Origin: Nannobrachium achirus
Taxonomy: Eukaryota > Chordata > Actinopteri > Myctophiformes > Myctophidae
Length of the DNA stretch: 64,000 nt
NCBI GenBank assembly: GCA_963921795.1
Contig: OY997649.1
Coordinates: 28,774,362 to 28,838,361, forward strand
Reading direction: 5' to 3'
Shown: piece by piece, positions 27,273-57,883 of the stretch
Layout: each line of letters begins with the position of its first letter
Numbering within the stretch: the stretch's first letter is position 1
The notes under the pieces: generated by a model
What the model was told of the DNA's origin: nothing
The model's database searches: none
Seen by the model: only the letters and a program-made list of their open reading frames with translations
Translations under genes and position numbers: made by a program

Positions 27273-27370
27273 TATTGTTGCTGTCGGGTGAAAACCTTTT
27301 ATCTCCCGGCGATAGAATTTAAAGCCCTTGTTCATCATTCGAGCGTCACACAAAAGTAGTGAAAACAATT
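27273..27370. mobile_element. TCGTCGTTGTCGGG family MITE, partial copy 3
   Basis: ATTGTTGCTGTCGGGTGAAA matches the left end of 14857-15122, and ACACAAAAGTAGTGAAAAC near 27350 matches the arm before the hairpin in the copy at 38.9 kb; the sequence then stops before any hairpin. Confidence 0.5.
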
Positions 27371-28480
27371 GAATTTAAATGTAAATGATTTTGGTTTCCT
27401 CCTGACTGCAAGGGTATGCATTATGTAGCTCGGTCTGGTCTCAGTGAAAACTGTATCATTAGCAACAAATACGTTTTTGAGTTACTCATATTCACATTTT
27501 AACAACAATCTTCATTTCTGAAGAACAATCCAGACAACTATCTGAAGTTAGTACCGGTAAAAATGCTCCATTAATCCAGTCAACACTGTATTTGTATAGA
27601 ATAAATCGTTTTTACTTTGTTACTTTAACCGTTAACTGTTTAAAAAACAATCAATGTTCAAACTATGTATAAATGTTTATATGTATTCTTCTAACATCAT
27701 TGAACCCTGTCCTTGTATATTATACATCAGTAAATGTTCATACTGTAAGTTCATCATATGAGAAAATGCTACTTTGCTCGACCTGAAGTGGTACAACTTT
27801 GCCTGTATATTTTATTCCCCAAAACTTGAAAAGATCCTTTGTGAGACACAGGAGGAAAATATTATTTTTTGCCTTACTTTTGTAATTGCTACAATAGTTT
27901 AAGTTGCCAAGCTATAATAAAACAGGATTTTATTTTTTACAATTGTAAGAATTGTATTCATTTGTACCTTTTGTTATATTTTCCGGCAAGTTTGAGGATT
28001 TCTGTGTATTTATTAAAATGGGATTATATATGCAACAATGTTTACACTTCACATTATTGATGTGAACACAACACTGTGAATATGTCATTAAGCTGGCTTT
28101 TAATTCTGTTTGAATGGCAAGTCTTCATTGTTATTGAGTTTATACCCATTATTTGCCTACTGATAATATCGTTGTTGTTTTTTTCTTTTACTTTTTGCGC
28201 AATGACAAAACTTTTTTTTTTGTACTTTTAAAAGGTGGACTGTTTCACAGTGACCCAGAGATCAATAATAATCTCACCTTTTTTCTAGTGCTACTTGGAA
28301 AGAATAAATTTGTATTTTGCTTACAGTAAATAATCCAACTGGATAGCTTCAAATGGTGACTGAGTATGCATTTCTAATGATGATTTTGGATGTTTTGTAC
28401 AAACAGAAATTTTTATATTGTCACTTGTTTTTTGTCATTTTTATACGTATGTTTGTAATAAATTGATTTATTCTGAACAT

Positions 28481-29148
28481 GATTGGTTCTTGCTGTTATC
28501 TTATTCTGACATCCTACTTAACCACTTAAGATCTATATACACCTTTATAGAAAGTCGATGGGAGCCCAACTTGATATGGATAATTCTATGGGTAAATTTC
28601 AAAATAAAGTTTGGTACCCAAGGCAAAAATCCATTGTTAGGTCCTAAAGAAGCCTCAAAAAAAGTTTAGCGCTTTTATCCGCTTCATTTCGATAATTTTG
28701 TTAAGACAACCCACTACAAGAGATGTGTGACTGAATGATGCAGCACATAGATTCCATTTTCAAATCAGCAGCTTAATTTAATTGTAATAATTGAAGACTA
28801 ACATTCTGAAGAATGTGTCTGAGTGGTGGTGTAATGGTCTAAGCATCTGATTTTATGTGCACCAGTTAATTTTATGTGCACCAGTCCTTGTTCAAATCCC
28901 ACGCCTCCTATTATTCAATGCTGGAGTAAGTGGAGTTTCAACTTAACATTACTAACTGAAGAGAATCATACAAAATAACTCTTGAATAGTAAGATACCAT
29001 TGCGTTAAACAAACTGAGTTAATATAGTGTAGATGTCTAATGTTTACAGAGATTCCATGATCAAATCCCAGGCATCATGGTAATTAATTGCTATTTTTGG
29101 CATAACAGCCTAGAGAGAAGACAATCACTTGTTTTCATGAGTTTTTTG
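28481..29148. other. Intergenic, AT-rich; one tRNA-like SINE head
   Basis: No coding signal. At 28822-28912 GGTGTAATGGTCTAAGCATC followed by TTGTTCAAATCCCACGCC looks like box A and box B of a tRNA-derived repeat, with a short internal duplication (TTTTATGTGCACCAG twice). Confidence 0.5.
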
Positions 29149-29650
29149 GGACTCACTTTTTGGGGGATTTTGGGACTCACTTTTCACCAGGTGTTTCGCC
29201 TTGATGGGACTCACTTTTCTCCGGGTGTTTCGCCATGATGGGACTCACTTTTCTCCGGGTGTTTCGCCTTGATGGGACTCAATTTTCTCCGGGTGTTTCG
29301 CCTTGATTTAGGACTCACTTTTCACCGGGTGTTTCGCCTTGATGGGGACTCACTTTTCTCCGGGTGTTTCGCCTTGATGGGACTCAATTTTCTCTGGGTG
29401 TTTCGTCTTGATTTTGGACTCACTTTTTTTGGGATTTTGGGACTCACTTTTCACCGGGTGTTTCGCCTTGATGGGACTCACTTTTCATCGGGTGTTTCGC
29501 CTTGATGGGACTCACTTTTCTCCGGGTGTTTCGCCTTGATGGGACTCACTTTTCTCCGGGTGTTTCGCCTTGATGGGACTCAATTTTCTCCGGGTGTTTC
29601 GCTTTGATGGGACTCACTTTTTTCCAGGTGATTTTGGGACTCACTTTCTT
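29149..29650. repeat. 34-bp minisatellite array
   Basis: About 14 units of a 33-35-bp repeat with core GTGTTTCGCCTTGATGGGAC and CACTTTTCTCC; a few units lack the middle (TTTTTGGGATTTTGGGACTC). Located between the convergent igsf9a and hk2 genes. Confidence 0.9.
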
Positions 29651-30290
29651 TTAACGCAATTATCTTAACCACTGCACCACTGTGGTTCTTATTTAATCTG
29701 TTCTCTTGCAAACTGTCAAGTGAACATTTTTAGGTAAATGTACAAGAACCAGGTAAAACTTAGAGAAATCCCTACACTGGGTATAGCTCTGTATCTACTC
29801 CACTACACCACCATGGCTCATACACCTACTGTTCTCTTGCACAATTTCAAGTAAAGATTAGTTAGTTGAAGGTATAGGAGCCGGTTAAAACTTTGAATAA
29901 CACCCTTGCCAGGTTTGAGCTAGTAACCTTCTGGCCACAATGCCCTCACCTTAACCACTAATCCATGAGGGTTTGCACTGGTTCTGTTCTCTTGCACATT
30001 TTCAGTAAAAGATTAGATAAAGGTGCAAGAGTAAGATAAAAGTTGACAGAATCTTTTATCTATGCTGGGTTTGAACCAAGGACTTTAAAATTGCAAACTC
30101 TGTCTTTACCACTGCACCAACTGTGGTTTGTACATATATTCTTCTCTTATGTGTTCTTCAGTGTAAGATTAGATAAAATGTAAAAGATCCAGGTAAAAGT
30201 TGGAGAATAGTCATTACTGGTTTTGAAGTCAGAACCTTCTATATAAAAGGTCTGCATCTGAACCACTACACCATTGAAGTTAACAATTTA
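29651..30290. repeat. Diverged tandem units of about 150 bp with tRNA-like boxes
   Basis: Four or five units each contain CTGTTCTCTTGCA, AGATTAGATAAA or a variant, AGGTAAAACTT, a B-box-like GGTTTGAACC/GGTTTGAGCT, and ACCACTGCACCA. The B-box and the ACCACT phrase suggest amplification of a tRNA-derived repeat. Confidence 0.6.
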
Positions 30291-30708
30291 CTACGTTGGC
30301 ACCTCGCTATTCCTACATACTTTAACTTGATTCAAAATTCAAAAATGCCACCTTACTGTGGACATGCATGGTTGCGATTTTTACTTTGAAAAATTTTTTA
30401 GTTTTTGAAATATTTAACTTTACTGCCCAATGCATTGTCAATGACAATGGCCTTTTAAAGGAGAGAAAAACCAAGCCATCAGTGTTAATTGCTCAAATGC
30501 AGAGGGAAAAAAAACCTAAAGAATGATTGACCAGGGGCCCTCATGGGGGTTAATACGTCCCTGTATATACATAGGCATTTTAAAAGAAAAGTTTTGGAAC
30601 CACTGGTCAACATAATTATGTTCAAATCCTGGTCGTCCTGGCTGTGTTTCAATGCTGGTGTGTTTGTGTTTAACTTTACCAACTCAATGCTAACATACTA
30701 AAGAACTA

Positions 30709-30774
30709 CTAGCCCTTCTACATGCTCACAACGCCTCGCGTTGCATTGTGAGCATGTAGATCTGCTATTTTCAC
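30709..30774. repeat. Hairpin module, complete
   Basis: TTCTACATGCTCACAACGCC with GTGAGCATGTAGATCTGC and a TATTTTCAC end. Shares the CATGC variant with the half copy at 8080, and both lie in the same MITE family. Confidence 0.8.
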
Positions 30775-30896
30775 AATAAAACCGTGTTATACAAAATGTA
30801 ATGCCTCAACTCTTAGTGCTGGGCCAGGGTGGGGGGTCCTCAGTTAAAATATGATTATTTTGGGGGTCGTGGGCCTGAAAAGGTGGAGAACCACTG
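30715..30896. mobile_element. Partial hAT MITE related to 7899-8165
   Basis: Shares AGTTAAAATATGATTATTTT, then GGGGGTCG, GCCTGAAAAGGT and a GAGAACCACTG end with the element at 7899. Here the hairpin module is complete. Confidence 0.7.
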
Positions 30897-31440
30897 CCTT
30901 TAAGGAGTAGTTCAGTATCAATTACACCCCATGAATCCTTGAATTCATAGAGATTCCTGAGCCCAATAATTTGATGGCCAGCAGTCTCTGCGGGAATCTC
31001 CTATTGACCAGCAACTTGAGCAGAATATTACAGTGTAAGGTCCCTCTGCAGAATGACATTCTGATGATATCCGTTATTGTCCCCATAGTTAAATCTTTAA
31101 GAGAATATTAATCATTAATTGCTAATAAAGTAACATTGCTTTAAAGTAACATTCTAACTTTTTAAAACCGTTTTTTATTGGAGACTTCACAGTTTTAAAG
31201 GACAAAACAACAAGACATTATTACAAATATAGTCAAACATAATTTTAAGCATGAATGAAGGAATACAAATTATCTTAATGAGAGGGGACAACAAATCAAA
31301 CACAGTGCTACACTAGAACATTTCTAAAGGTGCTGCACTTATAAAAAACTTAAGACCTATAATTAATTGACTGGATACAGTCAATATACAGGGCTCTGTA
31401 GGACCCTCCCTTTTTCACTTTAGACCAAATATCTTTGCAG

Positions 31441-31506
31441 ACAATTGCTGATATGCAAGCTCATAATGTTGCAATGCATTGTGAGCTTGTAGATCAGCTA
31501 TTTTTG
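31441..31506. repeat. Hairpin module, complete
   Basis: AATTGCTGATATGCAAGCTC with GAGCTTGTAGATCAGCTATT; in the probable hk2 3' UTR. Confidence 0.75.
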
Positions 31507-31953
31507 CCGAATGTTAGACCTTGAACAGTGATTAAGCACATTATGAGATTCGACTAGATAACTGGAATAAATCTACAAATGACCAATTGAGATTTGGGAA
31601 CATTACCACAGACTTTCTGTTCCCATATAAAGTGCAACAAGACAAGAGGTGACAACAAATACAAAAGATGGAAAATAATGTAGTTCTCTCGCCCAAGGCC
31701 GCTTTCTTGCCATGTGCTCTGCTTAAATATTACTCAAGTGCAACAATCCATAATAGTCAGGAAACGTGAAATAATTTATAAAAAAATAAAGGGGAAAAAA
31801 TTGCACCCATGCCACAGACATATTGTACCAAACAACTGTTGTCTTGATGCATAAATGCACACATTATTACACAAGGGCATGTACACAGATTTACACAGAC
31901 ACAAACTTGACACAGAAGTCTCAGACACAAACTAATACAGAAGTCAGATGAAT

Positions 31954-32125
31954 TAGGCCGGATTTACACTGCAACCAAATCCAGCCTGAATCAGATCTGT
32001 GTCACATCCAGACTGGAATCTGATTGGTATAAATGGTCACATGGTCATATGAAACCAATCAGATTCCACTCGATGTGACACAAATCTGATTCAGGCTGGA
32101 TTTGGCTGCAGTCTATATCAGGCCT
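31954..32125. mobile_element. Long palindromic MITE in hk2 3' UTR
   Basis: AAATCCAGCCTGAATCAGAT and GTGTCACATC on the left pair with GATGTGACACAAATCTGATT and CAGGCTGGATTT on the right; outer ends are TAGGCCGGATTT and TATCAGGCCT. Arms of about 70 bp around a short centre. It starts about 165 bp past the hk2 stop. Confidence 0.8.
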
Positions 32126-32289
32126 TTGAACAGTGAAAAATCAAACTGCAATCAAACGGATACTATATGGACGTATTTAGATTTTCAACAGCGGCATGTA
32201 AAATACAGTAACGTCTGTCCCTCGGAGATGGTTGGGGTCAATTCCTTGTCCCAGGAGATCACTGAATGGACATTCAGGCCTGCTGCCTG

Positions 32290-52365
<20,076 letters not shown>

Positions 52366-53648
52366 TTTCGTGTGATGAATTGTGTCCTCTACTTGAGCGA
52401 CTGAGACAGTTTGTCGATATAATGAGCAACTATTCCTGAAAGTTTTTAACTGCCGTTCATAATAAACTTCTTCCAGATTTTGACGTGTTTGTTGCGTCAA
52501 GTATCACTAGACGGATGAGGATCACCGAGGACTCATTGGAACTTCCTATGTAATTTGAGTTGGCTGTTACAACTGCGTCATTTAATGCCACTGGTTGTGA
52601 TTGGCCACAGCGAGGGCGCGCTCATTCTGCACAGTTGGATGCATGTGGGGAAGATGAATGTGAACGGGTTTGACCCATAGAGTTATAATATTAAGGTTTG
52701 ACCCTTTTATATATACTCTATGGTTTGACCCCATAGTCCGGAGGGAGGGGAGGACAGTTTGTTCATGGTTTCATCCATAGAGTATATAAACAAGGTTTCT
52801 TATAACTCTATGGTTTCATCCTTCATCCCTTATAACTCTATGGTTTCATCTCTCTATCCATCTATTCTCCAAAAACCTCACTGGCACTGCAAAAGTAGGC
52901 TGATCCGGGGTGGGGTGGGTAGCCTATTTACTGCCAATGGTAGGCTGTTAGTGGTTAATATTAAGAGGATATGGAGTGTGTGTGTTTGTTTTACTGCCAA
53001 GTGTAGGATGATCACAGCCAGGTCTTATGTTATTAGCCTACTTTTTTTCTTTTACAAAATCAACTCAAGTTGCATTTTGTTAAACAAAACTTGTTTGTTT
53101 TGTTTAAAAGTTTAAGAGGACCACTAAACAGTTTTAACTTTAGTTTCTTCTTCAATTGGTCCTCAAAATGCTCATTTTAAATATGGCTCCATTTCTGTCA
53201 ACGCCAAAGCGGTCAGACATAATGTTCAGTTTATTCCAAAAATGTACAAAAATAAACAATGCATTGGAAAATGAACATTTAAGTATCAGACCTAGATTTA
53301 CCTTTCAATTTCTTGTATCCCCAAAATGACTTTCGTAGACATAAATTGGGCCCTTAAAAATATGTAGGCATATGGGACCGTCACCTAATTCATGAAATAA
53401 ATGTAAATAAAAAAATATAATTTAAAATAGCTACAAAATAAATCTAAACGTGTTCAGAAATACTAGTTGCCCAGACTGCCCACTGTTCCGGTTGCCGACT
53501 TGGCAGTCTGTTCTACAGTTCCATAATCCATATATAGGCCTACCTGGCACAGACTCCCATCAATGTTTGCGCCCGGTCTGTTGTCAAATCGCCCAAAGAG
53601 ACGCTAACCCTAACCGTCCCTAACCTCGCCCTAACCCTAACTGTAGCA
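52366..53648. promoter_or_regulatory. Divergent hk2/figla promoter region
   Basis: The 1283 bp between the hk2 ATG (minus) and the figla ATG (plus). On the hk2 side the minus strand has GGCCAATCA, a CCAAT (NF-Y) box, at 52606-52598, and TGACGCA at about 52580, an ATF/CRE-like site; mammalian HK2 promoters are known to use CCAAT and CRE elements. On the figla side there is a TATATAGG at 53531-53538, about 110 bp before the ATG. At 52677-52860 a short phrase (TATAACTCTATGG) is repeated in both orientations, and 53603-53641 is telomere-like. Site assignments are inference from sequence. Confidence 0.45.
53603..53641. repeat. Telomere-like CCCTAA run just 5' of the figla ATG
   Basis: Imperfect CTAACCC units (GCTAACCCTAACCGTCCC and CGCCCTAACCCTAACTG) end 7 bp before the figla start codon, so they probably lie in its 5' UTR or core promoter. 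The complementary motif forms the core of the fold-back element in intron 3 of the same gene. Confidence 0.7.
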
Positions 53649-54392
53649 ATGAAGGTTCCTGGAAAAGAATTGATGCGTGACATTTTAATGCGTGTTACAG
53701 GTGAGTCGGCGCTCCCTGTATACAGTGACATTGTCAAATATAAACGAGCGGCTAGGAGCGGCCTGTACGTTGTAGCTGAAGACTACAGGTTAACTGCGAA
53801 AAAAAGAGAAATGGTCAACGCAAAGGAGCGACAGAGGGTGAGTAATGTATGTATGCCTACATATTTTGGGCCACGTAGGCCTAACTAACCACTGGAGTTG
53901 ACTGAATGTTGGTTGAGCAACTTCCTAATGCACTATTCAGTGGTTTAGAGGCCCTCCCTTTTCACCAAAATAATCTTATTCAGCCGTGAGGCGCTAATTG
54001 GCTTCGAAAAAATGTTGTCTTTGCTCTGGCTCTGCTGCTGCTAGGCCTAGAGTGGTGAGTAGACTTCACTCAACTAAATAGGTTACTGCTGAGGAAAATG
54101 TGTGTTAATTGTCGAGCCTGTAGTAGTGACAGTCTATGGCCTAGTGATGCCACAGCTTTGAGTGGTAACAGCTGGGTGGGCAGTGCATGGGCACCAAAAC
54201 ATTCTGGGCACTAGGGAAATGTGGGCACCAACACAAAGTGGGCATCATACCCCCCCCCCCCCCCCCCCTTCAAAACATATTCTGACACATTTTAGGCTTT
54301 GTCAAGGGTTTATGGTTTGGGTTAGGCAGAGTTTTCCTTAAATTGGGATTAAGGTTAGGCTAGCCCCTCTCGAGACCCTAAATGTAATACCT

Positions 54393-54474
<82 letters not shown>

Positions 54475-54824
54475 GTAAATACAGTCCAGAAAGGGGCTAA
54501 GGTTAGGCATATTTCACTTGGTGCCCAGTCTTCCCAGGTCTGGTGCCCACTCTGTATTGGTGCCCACATTCCCAGAGTCAGTGCCCATCATTTTGGTTGC
54601 GTGAATGTGGGGGATTTGATTGTACATTTTTGGAGTGGTGAAAGCACTCCCAATAGACAGGTATATCCGTGGGTATGTCCGTGGGTGGCTGGGTGGGTGG
54701 GTGGCTGGCTGGCCGTGTCCGTAGCCTGGCAATACCTTGAGTGGCCACACACAACACACTAGTTAAAGGAGGGGCGCTGTTTTGTGCAGGCCAGGCACAC
54801 TCAACACACACACACACACATACA

Positions 54825-54860
<36 letters not shown>

Positions 54861-57800
54861 CGTACGCACGCACGCTGCTCAGATTCACCACTCCACTTCG
54901 AACCGAGGTTTGAATTTTTAAATTATGAGCTATGACATTGTCAAATCTTTTATATGTATAAAATGTTGGCCATTCTTGCCTCTACAGATCAGGAACCTGA
55001 ACACCATGTTCACCCGTCTGAAGCGCATGGTGCCTCTGATGCGTCCAGATCGTAAACCCAGCAAAGTGGACACACTTAAGGCTGCCACTGAATATATTCG
55101 TCTACTCCTTGCTGTCTTGCAGGATACTGATGGCGTAAGCATTACATTTTGCAGAATGTTTACAATAGTTCTGTTGAAAGGGAATTCATCCATGACTAAT
55201 CTCCTTTTTGGTACTTTGATATAAAAATAACAATAATTTTTTCATCAGGAGTATGGCAACACAACTGACTTTCTGAAGAACGCAGTCAACTATGGTAACA
55301 CAGATGGCATGTGCGGTGACCTGTGGAAGGTAGATGACGTAAGTTGTGTTTTGGGTTTTTATGGTACAGTATGTACGGCTAATCTCTCAAACTGCTGGAC
55401 CGATCAGTGCCAAATGTTGCAGGCTACAGCAATATTCCTTATTTTATTTTGATATATATGTTTCATACTTTGAAATATTTCATTTAAAATGTATAATGGA
55501 AGTCAATAGTGGTCTCATCTGGCTGCAACCTTGCCCAGGTAATAGGTAATAAACTGACATCACAGTTTGGCAACATGATGTCCGAGATACACACTGTTCC
55601 TGAGATTGACACAACTTGTTTTTTGTACTTGCACAGACATAATAATGGCAAGCAATGATCACAGCGGCTCTGTATTCCAATGGAACGCTAAAGGTGCTGA
55701 TACTGTACTGTGTCTACAGGCCAAACTAATACTTTAACTTATCTTATCCAGCTTGAATAAAACATACATTGTCAGCATTACAACTAATGACGGATGCAAA
55801 CATATTTGCAGTAGGAGCGAGATCATTTAGCGACCTACAACTGGGTTGCAACCCAGTCGGTAGTTTTCACCGACTGGGTTGCTAAATCTACCGACTGGGT
55901 TGCTAAATCTACCGACTGGGTCGCTAAATCCACCGACTGGGTTGCTAAATCTACCGACTGGGTCGCTAAATCCACCGACTGGGTTGCTAAATCCACCGAC
56001 TGGGTCGCTAAATCTACCGACTGGGTTGCTAAATCTACCGACTGGGTCGCTAAATCCACCGACTGGGTTGCTAAATCCACCGACTGGGTCGCTAAATCTA
56101 CCGACTGGGTTGCTAAATCTACCGACTGGGTTGCTAAATCTACCGACTGGGTCGCTAAATCTACCGACTGGGTTGCTAAATCACCGACTGGGTTGCTGAA
56201 TCTACCGACTGGTCGCCAATACCGACCAGGTCGCTAAATCTACCGACTGGGTTGCTAAATCACCGACTGGGTTGCTAAATCTACCGACTGGGTTGCTAAA
56301 TCACCGACTGGGTTGCTAAATCTACCGACTGGGTTGCTAAATCACCGACTGGGTTGCTAAATCTACCGACTGGGTAGCTAAATCTACCGACTGGGTCGCT
56401 AAATCACCGACTGGGTCGCTAAATCTACCGACTGGGTCGCTAAATCACCGACTGGGTTGCTAAATCTACCGACTTGGTCACTAAATCTACCGACTGGGTT
56501 GCTAAATCACCGACTGGGTTGCTAAATCACCGACTGGGTTGCTAAATCTACCGACTGGGTTGCTAAATCTACCGACTGGGTTGCTAAATCCCTAAAAACG
56601 GTTAGGGTTAGGGTTAGGGTTTGGGTTAGGGTTAGGGCTAGGGTTTGGGTTAGGGTTAGGGTTAGGGTTAGGGTTTGGGTTAGGGTTAGCAGCCCGGTCG
56701 GTGGATAAGCGACCCTGTCGGTAGATTTAGTGACCCAGTCGGTAGATTTAGCGACCCAGTCGGTAGATTTAGTGACCCAGTCGGTAAATTTAGCAACCCA
56801 GTCGGTAGATTTAGCGACCCAGTCGGTAGATTTAGCAACCCAGTCGGTAGATTTAGCAACCCAGTCGGTAGATTTAGCGACCCAGTCGGTACATTTAGCG
56901 ACCCAGTCGGTAAATTTAGCGACCCAGTCGGTAGATTTAGCAACCCAGTCGGTAGATTTAGCGACCCAGTCGGTAGATTTAGCAACCCAGTCTGTGATTT
57001 AGCAACCCAGTCGGTAGATTTAGCAACCCAGTCGGTGAAAACTACCGACTGGGTTGCAACCCAGTTGTAGGTCGCTAAATGATCTCGCCCTCTCTCCATA
57101 TTTGTCCCAAGGAAGGCTAAATAAGAACATTCAAACTAGGCAAGGCAATGTTATTGTATAGCCCATTTCAACAAGCAATTCGATGTACTTTACACAAAAC
57201 ATCAAGCAAAGGAAACAAATAATACAATTATAAAATTATATTAGGATCCATAAAACTAAATACATACCAATGTATAGATAAAGTTACAGTGCATAGGAGA
57301 AAATAAAAACGAAATGCTGCTTCCCCATGTTTTAACATTACCACAGTTTAAGGAACAGAAAGCAGACCTTTCACAGATGACCTGAGCGTTCTTGACGGTT
57401 TATGAATACAGATCAGAAATGTAGATAGATACAGTAGTCAAGTCTACTGAAGATGAATGCATGGACGTTGAACGTTTTTCTAGATCCTGCTGAGACATAA
57501 TTCCTTGCTTAAACCTGTATATTTTAGGTGATAGTAGGCTGAGTCCAAGGTTTTTGACTTGGCTAGTGGTTCTTAACATTACCACAGTTTAAGTACGTTG
57601 TCCAATTACAATTGGTTACCTAAATCCAAGGTGGCTTTGACTTAGAATGTAGTATCTTGACCCTAAACTATTATTATTATTATTCATGAATGTGTTCTCT
57701 TCACAGTTTTTGGATGGTGTCCCAGGGGTGGACATGGTTGACAATTTCACCATGACAATGCCTACTATGGGCATTGCGAAAGAGGAGGCAGAAGTGAGTG

Positions 57801-57883
57801 CATTGGAGCTGCAACAGTGTATGATGCCCACTTACCAGTTTATCATTCAAGTAACACCTGAGCAGAACATTCAACTTTGTTAG
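53649..57883 (+). CDS. figla: figla, factor in the germline alpha (bHLH), complete, 4 exons
   Basis: Oocyte basic helix-loop-helix transcription factor; in vertebrates it pairs with E12/TCF3 on E-boxes of zona pellucida and other oocyte genes, and in fish it is an early ovary gene. Exons: 53649-53837, 54988-55134, 55249-55338, 57707-57883, all introns phase 0, total 200 residues. Exon 1 ends in the basic region (NAKERQR); exon 2 supplies helix 1 ([16 protein letters not shown]), the loop with RKPSKVD and helix 2 ([17 protein letters not shown]). The KPSKVD-LK-ATEYI run is the FIGLA signature compared with other class A/B bHLH proteins. The first ATG in frame is taken as the start. Exons 3 and 4 are short and poorly conserved, as usual for this family. 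Intron 3 (2.37 kb) houses the fold-back minisatellite element. Confidence 0.92.
54250..54268. repeat. Poly-C run
   Basis: About 18 C in figla intron 1. Confidence 0.9.
54397..54471. repeat. AT microsatellite
   Basis: About 37 AT units in figla intron 1. Confidence 0.95.
54804..54875. repeat. CA / CGCA microsatellite
   Basis: CA units pass into about fifteen CGCA units. Confidence 0.9.
55817..57088. mobile_element. Fold-back element with minisatellite arms and telomere-like core
   Basis: The two ends are inverted copies: GCGAGATCATTTAGCGACC at 55817 and its complement ending at 57088. Each end carries the 18-bp palindrome ACTGGGTTGCAACCCAGT and a short CGGTAGTTTTCACCG spacer. The left arm (to about 56590) is a tandem array of 20-21-bp units, CCGACTGGGTTGCTAAATC plus one or two bases; the right arm (56691-57055) is the same array in reverse orientation. 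Between them, 56600-56690, lies TTAGGG-like sequence with TTTGGG variants. The arms are unequal (about 770 and 400 bp). No target duplication is visible. It sits in figla intron 3. It resembles fold-back transposons in form, but family and mobility are unproven. Confidence 0.75.
56600..56690. repeat. Interstitial telomere-like TTAGGG tract
   Basis: About 15 units of GGGTTA with GGGTTT and GGGCTA variants form the centre of the fold-back element. Vertebrate telomere repeat is TTAGGG; here it is a short degenerate internal tract. Confidence 0.85.
57120..57300. repeat. Common fish dispersed repeat piece
   Basis: GGCAAGGCAATGTTATTGTA, then TAGCCCATTTCAACAAGCAA and GTACTTTACA, the usual order of a widespread fish repeat whose class I do not know. 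In figla intron 3, directly after the fold-back element. Confidence 0.6.

Larger units (their letters stand above)
26292..28480 (+). other. igsf9a: igsf9a probable 3' UTR
   Basis: No coding signal follows the stop at 26289-26291. AATAAA signals lie at 28303-28308 and 28457-28462, so the transcript probably ends near 28330 or 28480. The stretch is AT-rich and includes one hairpin-module copy (26990-27058) and a partial TATCGTCG-type MITE near 27273. A potential acceptor CTTGTGCAG at about 26550 could mark an alternative end but gives only a short open frame. Confidence 0.55.
31150..32289 (-). other. hk2: hk2 probable 3' UTR
   Basis: On the minus strand the stop (32290-32292) is followed by about 1.1 kb without coding signal to an AATAAA at 31178-31173. 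The stretch holds a long palindromic MITE (31954-32125) and a copy of the hairpin module (31441-31506), so a transcript ending here would carry two strong hairpins. The end point is inferred from the signal only. Confidence 0.4.

Noticed and set aside
29149-29650. Regular repeat array that could be mistaken for CRISPR
   Set aside because: Units are contiguous without unique spacers, and the window is vertebrate.
55835-57099. Open frames reading repeated DLATQSV or NLPTGLL
   Set aside because: They are translations of the 20-21-bp minisatellite in the fold-back element; open in several frames on both strands, so not genes.
53649-57883. Reading the bHLH gene as another class A/B factor (e.g. 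TCF21 or a HAND-type gene)
   Set aside because: The KPSKVD loop with LKAATEYI and the oocyte-type gene layout fit FIGLA better; other families differ in loop and helix 2.
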